Shown here: positions 58,601-64,000 of the stretch, one piece after another | Layout of the letters: every line of letters starts with the position of its first letter | Numbering within the stretch: the first letter of the stretch is position 1 | Origin: Pseudevernia furfuracea | Lineage: Eukaryota; Ascomycota; Lecanoromycetes; Lecanorales; Parmeliaceae | Direction: 5' to 3' | NCBI GenBank assembly: GCA_022315425.1 | Contig: JAIUPT010000041.1 | Span: forward strand, 558,001 to 622,000 | DNA length: 64,000 nucleotides | Position numbers and translations under genes: made by a program | Notes under the pieces: model-generated | What the model was told of the DNA's origin: nothing | The model's database searches: none | Seen by the model: only the letters and a program-made list of their open reading frames with translations

Positions 58601-60358
58601 TCACCGATCCAAAGAAGGAATACACAGAGGCGTTCGAGGTGAAGCTTGCGAAGCTCAATGGGAAAACATCTGAAGACCAGCTGTGTATTGAGGAATACCT
58701 CGTCAAGAGCGAAAAAGCCTGGTATGGGAGAATGCGCATGGCAGAGATGGGCAAGTCTATGCCGAATAGTCCAGCACCCTCGGTATTCAGAATGGATCGT
58801 CATCTCTCTCCTTCACCAACTCCCCTCAACGAGTCTCCCGCAGGGTCGATTTTCGAGGGGAGCAATGGGGGACCCAAAGATGACATCAGGAATGAATCCC
58901 GACTGGACAACCGGGATTCAAGAAGAGACACAATAGACGAGTTCCTCTTGGGGGAGAACTACACTCCGCCTACTGGTCTAAGGCACTATCTACGAGTCCG
59001 TTTCCCCTTCTCTGAATGGCCAATGTACTCGGTCCTCCTCGCCTTCGGCCAGATCATCGCGGCCAACTCCTACCAAATCACACTTCTCACCGGCACCGTT
59101 GGTGAAGCCGCTTCCAAACTCTACGTCATCGCTTCGATCTACCTCATGGCATCCATCATGTGGTGGTTCCTCTACAGGCGATTGCAAACCGTCTACGTCC
59201 TCTCAATTCCCTTCATCTTCTATGGTTTCGCCTTCCTTTTCATCGGCCTCGCGCCTTTCGGACCTACCGTTGCCGGGAGAGGATGGATACAAAATGTCGC
59301 CACGGGCCTTTATGCTGTTGGATCCGCTTCTGGCTCTGTCTATTTCGCCGTCAACTTTGGAGATGAGGGTGGTGCACCTGTCACTAGGTGGGTTTACAGA
59401 GCATGCATTATTCAGGGCACGCAGCAGATATACGTCGTGGCCCTGTGGTACTGGGGTTCCGCTTTGACCAAGTCATCTGCGCATGGGGCCACTGGCAGCT
59501 CCGCCGCAATGGCACCTACGAGAGTCATCATACCAGTTGGTATCGTCCTCGCGTTCGTGATGTGGGGTATTGGCTATGTATTATTCTTTGGTTTACCGAA
59601 GTATTACAGACAAGCACCAGGCAAGATTCCTTCCTTCTACACTTCCTTGTTCAGAAGGAAAATCATCATCGTAAGCCTCCCACTCCTTTCCCCAATTCAG
59701 CGAGAAACTCCTACTCACAATCCTCCAGTGGTTCTTCGTCGTGATCATCATCCAAAACTACTGGCTCTCGGCACCCTACGGTCGCAACTGGCTCTACCTC
59801 TGGTCCTCCCAGCACGTCCCCGCCTGGTCCATCGCCATCCTCGTCGTCTTCTTCTTCGTCATCGTCTGGGCCGCTCTTCTCTACGTCTTCGCCATCCTCT
59901 CCACATCGCACTCCTGGGTCCTGCCCGTCTTCGCCATGGGCCTAGGCGCCCCCCGCTGGGCGCAGATGCTCTGGGGAGTATCCAACATCGGTCTCTACCT
60001 CCCCTGGGCCGGCGGCCCAGCCGCGTCCGCCATCGCAGGTCGGAGTCTGTGGCTTTGGCTCGGCGTCCTGGACGCCGTGCAGGGGGTCGGTTTCGGCATG
60101 ATTCTCCTGCAAACCCTGACGCGCTTCCACGTCTTCTTCACGCTCATCGCGGCCCAAGTCCTCGGTTCCATCGCCACGATCCTGGCCAGGGCTACCGCGC
60201 CCGACAAGATCGGCCCCGGTGACGTGTTCCCCGACTTCTCAGCCGGCGCCATGCCGGGACTCGGGAAGGGATGGTTCTGGGTGGCGCTGCTGATGAATTT
60301 GGCCGTGCCCGTGGGGTTCTTCATGTTCTTTAGGAAGGAGCAGTTGAGTAAGCCCTGA
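52641..60358 (+). CDS. ags1: Alpha-1,3-glucan synthase, 2431 aa
   Basis: Seven exons: 52641-53000, 53059-53234, 53296-53997, 54049-54872, 55014-55453, 55507-59670, 59729-60358. A signal peptide (MDAGGSLCRGLLVLLFSGAA) leads an extracellular GH13 alpha-amylase-like domain (YTLMLDRFANGDPTNDD, LDLDGYRMDKG, YWGEEQNFYV). A membrane helix lies at about 1072-1098. The cytoplasmic GT5 glycogen-synthase-like domain spans about 1175-1650: IATMEYDIEDWGLKVKIGGLG, FVGRWSQQKGVDLI and the acceptor loop SRDEPFGLVAVEFG. After a Ser/Pro/Arg-rich linker (1665-1735) a multi-pass membrane region (1992-2431) ends the protein. This is the standard architecture and length (about 2400 aa) of fungal Ags proteins, which make and export wall alpha-1,3-glucan. 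The 141-bp intron contains TGCTAAC branch sequence. The gene is intact. Its stop lies 630 bp from the AT-rich island. Confidence 0.97.
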
Positions 60359-61106
60359 TTTGGGGAGCTGCTCTGCCTGCCCCCACCCCCCCAACCCCCT
60401 CTTTTGGAGGTACTCTACAATCTTTTGGACTCGCTTGTTCTAATAGTTCGTACAGTGTTGGGGAGGGGGTGTGTGTGTGTTATGATGCTACATACCTGCA
60501 TCCGTTCGACCGTTTCCTTATTTTTTTTGTTCCATCACGATTCGTGCGTTCTAGCGGCATCTGTGTTTTCGGTACGGGGATCTAGAGGCGAAGGAAAAAA
60601 CCCCCTTTTCCTTTTTGGTAATGAATGTCTCGACATGTCGATAGATAAGATTGATATTCCTTGGCTATAGACGCATAGAGAAATTAAATGACTTGTGGAG
60701 TTATTCTTTTTTTATCCGAAAAAGGGGGGAAATCCTTCCCTCTGATCGATCGATCCACTCCGATGACAATACATATGCGTGAAGAAGATGAGAACTGCAG
60801 ACGGAGGGATTTCGGTTGGTTGGGCTTTTTGAAAACCGGGACCAAGCCCTGGTACCACCGTTTCTGAGTTCCTGCGACCGAACAAAGCTGTCCCCCCCAA
60901 AAAAAAAAAAAAAAAAAACAATGTGAGAACGTTAAAACAAGGGTTACTCCGCTCTTTTACGGCGGACGACTGACACTTCGACAAAACCAAGGATCATCAA
61001 TTTTTTTTTGATTTTGATTTTTGATTTTTGATTTTCTTTTTTCTTCGTCGCATAAATCTCGCTTCTTCACCTATTCATTTTCTTCATACGAGATATATTT
61101 TCTTAA
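60359..61106. other. Intergenic region grading into AT-rich sequence
   Basis: Poly-A run near 60901-60918 and a GATTTTT microsatellite at 61000-61035. Base composition changes sharply to AT-rich from about 60990. Confidence 0.5.
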
Positions 61107-62390
61107 TGTCTAGTCACGATCAAGACGAACGTTCGTCAAAAGACGTGAATTTATATAAAGATGAGATTCTTAATAAATTATATATACAGAAATGAAAACA
61201 AGAAGAGATTATTATTTGACTTATTAATAATCAAGATTTAATAATTAATTCTTATACGCTTCAACGTCGTTTATAATAGTAAAAGACTTAATAATAAGAT
61301 CGTACGAAGAATATATAATAGTTACGAGATCGTCTTTAAATCTTATTTTATCGATTTGAATTCTTAAATAAAGAAATATTTAAATAACTAATAAATAAAG
61401 ACTTTACGATTATCTTTAAAGATCTCGTATAAATTAGAAAAGAGCTTGATTTTAAATAATTAAAAATTAATCGAGAGACTAAATAATATATAAATAATAT
61501 CGTACGAAGACTTATAAAATAGAAGACTAAAAACAATATAATTTAAGATTACGATCGCGAACTTTTAATAGAGCACTTTTGAAAAATAAGATATTTAATT
61601 ATCAAATACTCTTTGTACGACTTTTATTTATTTTAGTTTTATTGATCTAATTTAGAGATCGTCTTTTTATTTAATATCGTACGATTTTTTCTAATATTAT
61701 TAATCGACGTCTTCGTAATATATAACGTACGAGAGACGAATATATTATTTCTAATCTTAATTTGATATAATTCGTGAATAATTATAATAAACTTATAAAG
61801 TATAAAATCGAGATTTATAATGAAATTAACGATTATGCTCGATACTTATTATAAATTATTATCGATATCTCTAATCGTATAACTGTGAGTGTTTTACGAG
61901 AATATTTAAATTATACTTTTATATTAAGATAATAGTCTCGCTTCGTACGATCTAATCGCGACGATAAAACTATTTTAATAACGTAAGCTCATCTTCAATT
62001 ATTACAGACGTACGATTCGAATATAAAAATTTCAAATTATTACATATACGAAATTAATATTAATAATTAACGCATCGAGTATTAGTGAGCTCAATTAATC
62101 AAATTATTACTTAATAAATAAATAAAGTTCTTTGATATACTTCGAATCGATAACAAATACTTTAAGAATATACTAATTAATTGAATTACAATTCTTATAA
62201 TATACTTATTAATAATTCGTACGAAAATCACAAATTATATAAATATTTAAAACTTATATACTTTACGCAGATAATTCAAACGCTTAAATAATATATCGAA
62301 AAGATCGATTATATTATTCTTTTATCTTAAATCGAAAATTAAGAATTACGATTTTAATTTATATAAAAAAATTCTTACTCGACTACGTCA
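61107..62390 (+). mobile_element. RIP-decayed DDE transposase (integrase-core) fossil
   Basis: AT-rich DNA whose plus-strand translation still carries a transposase. From 61107 it reads MSSHDQDERSSKDVNLYKDE then LINNQDLIINSYTLQRRL, an HTH-like N-terminus. From 61547 it reads DYDRELLIEHF and LYDFY. From 61750 one frame runs to about 62390 with no frameshift: NLNLI*FVNNYNKLIKYKI, DISNRITVSVLREYL, SRFVRSNRD, NYYIYEI, RIEY**AQLIK, IIRTKITNYINI. These align by eye with a fungal family annotated as integrase core proteins (expected order FIWSIDGYDKLK, DAYSRYI, ISNRTAVS, RSDRG, IYGTST, RIEAWW). Stops sit where Trp or Gln is expected and catalytic Asp appears as Asn, as C-to-T/G-to-A mutation gives. 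Confidence 0.7.
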
Positions 62391-62856
62391 TAACGTAAAA
62401 GATTATATTAAGTTTATATATTTCTATCTTTATACATATCGTATTTATATATAATATTCTTCGTACGAAGATGAAATTTGAAATAAAACGTTATGCATAT
62501 TTTAATCGAAAACTAATATACTATTTTTAGATTTAAACGACTATCTTTCACTCTTTATATTAATATGATATAATATATTTTTACGAAATCGAGACTTCGA
62601 TTTATATTCACTCTCGATTATCTTAAAAAGTAAAGTTTAATCGTCGTAACTAGATTATTATTTAATTCTTTATACAATAATTAATAATTATAAAATCGAA
62701 GATCTTAAATCTCGACTTATATTACTTAAAAAGTCGAAAGATATATTAAATTAAGGGTATCGAATCAAATTCGCGATTATTAAAGACGTACGACAATTAG
62801 ATTTTAAGAAAAAAGATTTAAACGAAAATATTAAAAAAGAGTTATAAGAAGCGAAC
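62391..62856. other. AT-rich RIP-type sequence, remainder of the island
   Basis: Very rich in TA and in TACG/CGTACG steps, poor in CA and TG. No readable protein recognised; it may be the 3' part of the same element. Confidence 0.5.
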
Positions 62857-63122
62857 TGTAAGGGTCATGAGGTCTCTAGACATGAGGCGGCCTGTCAGAA
62901 GTTCAGGAATTCAACATACATCTAGGTCAGATTCGAGAGACTATCCCTCTGGTGCAGCTGTGCGGCTATAGCAGTCGCATAGTAAGTTTGCTTGACATGA
63001 GAGTGCACTCTCCTCTGCTAAATATGCTGTCTCTGAGGACTCTCATCGAGTTCCTCAGGATTCAGTCTATCTAGTAATCAATTCATCTGTTACTCACTCA
63101 CGCATGTCTAGACCCCGTTACA
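62857..63122 (+). repeat. 5' LTR of a retrotransposon
   Basis: 266 bp starting TGTAAGGGTC and ending GACCCCGTTACA: ends are imperfect inverted repeats of each other (TGTAA...TTACA), as in LTRs. Base composition returns to normal exactly at 62857, marking insertion into the AT-rich island. The partner LTR would lie beyond the window. Confidence 0.6.
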
Positions 63123-63144
63123 TTTCTGAATTCTGTAACTCTCG

Positions 63145-63162
63145 CTATCGTCGACACGATAG
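63145..63162 (+). repeat. Perfect hairpin after the LTR
   Basis: CTATCGT-CGAC-ACGATAG: 7-bp stem with 4-base loop, 23 bases after the LTR end, in the leader of the element. It might take part in priming or packaging; no function is shown. Confidence 0.5.
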
Positions 63163-63424
63163 TAAGGGGGATGTGCCCGTTTGATAACAATATCACTTTC
63201 GTGACTCGCTGTTATCTCTATCTATCTCTCAATTGACGTCGACGTCGAGTTAGTCAATTTCGAATTATTTAGATGACTTCTGCAGCAGAATTACGATCGA
63301 GATAATAGATATCGAGTTTCGAAGAGAGATAAGAAGCACTATCGAATGACATCAATGCTGACGAAGAAGGATCTAATGGGGTTACTTCAGAAACAAGCGA
63401 AGAAGATGATCATAACGATATTGA

Positions 63425-63793
63425 TTTACACACGAACGAGTCAGCAGGAACGATGTTAGACCCAAGGGAGCTTGTAACATTTCGGGTCTATTAAGCGCAC
63501 GCGGAGGAGTTTACAGCATATCAGACAAACCAAGCGTTGTCACGTCGTCGACAAGCGTCACTGAGTTACGAGACTTAGGGGATGTCAAAGAGGCAAAGAC
63601 CTCTCGCAAAAAGGAGAATGAGTCTACTTTTGTTATATACAAAGACAAGCTGACAGATGAGGTCAGGGAACGTCGTTCCAAGGACAAGGCTTGTTACAAG
63701 TGTGATATGTCTGATCATCGGACTGCTGAATGCACCGTCAAGGAACAAGTCATGTTCGACTCGTTCAAGATGCTCGAGGCGACAAAAAACTAG
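63425..63793 (+). CDS. Retrotransposon gag, C-terminal part with CCHC zinc knuckle
   Basis: The open frame runs from 63425 (after a TGA) to TAG at 63791-63793. It ends with the knuckle CYKCDMSDHRTAEC (CX2CX4HX4C) followed by TVKEQVMFDSFKMLEATKN. The start of gag was not found; upstream a neighbouring frame also reads as protein-like (TMLDPRELVTF, AYQTNQALSRRRQ) with stops, so the N-terminal part may be frameshifted by mutation. The last codons form the slippery heptamer listed separately. Gag proteins of this kind package the element RNA. Confidence 0.6.
   Translation, partial: FTHERVSRNDVRPKGACNISGLLSARGGVYSISDKPSVVTSSTSVTELRDLGDVKEAKTSRKKENESTFVIYKDKLTDEVRERRSKDKACYKCDMSDHRTAECTVKEQVMFDSFKMLEATKN
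63784..63793 (+). promoter_or_regulatory. Canonical -1 ribosomal frameshift heptamer A-AAA-AAC followed by stop
   Basis: In the gag frame the codons are ACA AAA AAC TAG. Bases 63784-63790 are A AAA AAC in the exact phase needed for a -1 slip (X XXY YYZ), and the stop is the next codon. Confidence 0.6.
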
Positions 63794-64000
63794 TGGGCGC
63801 AGTGACGACTTCGAACACTGTGTCTGTACGAGGAGTGAGAACAGCTCCCTCCGTCGATGAATTCGAATTAATGAACATCTCGTCGAACAATGACGATTCG
63901 AGTCGAATAGTCGAATCAGTCAAATCAAGCTTCGAGTCGAACGTCGAATCGAGTATCTCTCTACCTATCAAGGCAGAGTTCATTATTGGCGTAAGAGTAT
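63790..64000 (+). CDS. -1 frame downstream of gag, start of pol, runs off right edge
   Basis: From 63790 the -1 frame is open for 70 codons to the window end, beginning LVGAVTTSNTVSVRGVRTAP and reading on with acidic, Ser-rich sequence. It has no stop codon. In gag-pol retroelements with this arrangement the region encodes the linker and protease; no protease motif is visible yet. Confidence 0.5.

Noticed and set aside
1..64000. CRISPR arrays, operons or Shine-Dalgarno sites
   Set aside because: The window is fungal nuclear DNA; tandem repeats found are minisatellites or duplications without spacer structure.

Overview
The window is nuclear DNA of a filamentous ascomycete (Pezizomycotina). 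The evidence is spliced genes with short introns (mostly 45-70 bp, GT-AG, one GC-AG), a cell-wall alpha-1,3-glucan synthase, a Pth11/rhodopsin-type 7-TM protein, an AflR-type Zn2Cys6 regulator, a klpA-type kinesin-14, and an AT-rich island whose stop codons sit where repeat-induced point mutation (RIP) would put them. The class cannot be fixed from sequence alone. Exon joins were worked out by hand from splice signals, reading phase and conserved protein motifs.

Layout. 1-1183: fungal serine-esterase-like gene (minus) running off the left edge. 1690-2990: relic of a Copia-type LTR element that keeps only a gag. 3476-5254: disrupted CorA-like gene. 5518-6399: 4-TM protein (minus). 6808-6893: intron-containing tRNA-Val(CAC). 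7641-9688: coiled-coil nuclear-type protein whose leader carries a 309-bp tandem duplication. 10009-12281: coronin (minus). 13794-14891: short-chain dehydrogenase. 16466-18016: Pth11-like 7-TM protein (minus). 19990-21219: AflR-type regulator (minus). 21525-21970: foldback (MITE-like) inverted repeat. 25118-26228: LOA1/VPS66-type acyltransferase (minus). 26792-29645: kinesin-14. 30048-31310: GNAT acetyltransferase. 32201-32930: gag-like relic (minus). 35264-37141: class 3 lipase. 38100-38664: small secreted 8-cysteine protein. 40771-42111: secreted protein with 24 cysteines (minus). 42390-42641: solo LTR. 42765-44689: mitochondrial dihydroxy-acid dehydratase. 45100-45960: strand-asymmetric pyrimidine/purine tract. 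46635-47468: secreted protein (minus). 52641-60358: alpha-1,3-glucan synthase. 60990-62856: RIP-mutated DDE transposase fossil. 62857-64000: 5' end of an LTR retrotransposon with a -1 frameshift heptamer, running off the right edge.

The genes do not form one pathway. Housekeeping functions (actin dynamics, spindle motor, branched-chain amino acid synthesis, lipid acylation, wall glucan) are interspersed with secreted and regulatory accessory genes. Transposon relics lie at both ends, one solo LTR lies just upstream of the dehydratase, and the RIP-type island starts about 630 bp after the glucan synthase stop codon. The AflR-like gene has no polyketide synthase near it here; the only plausible tailoring-type enzyme is the dehydrogenase 5 kb away.
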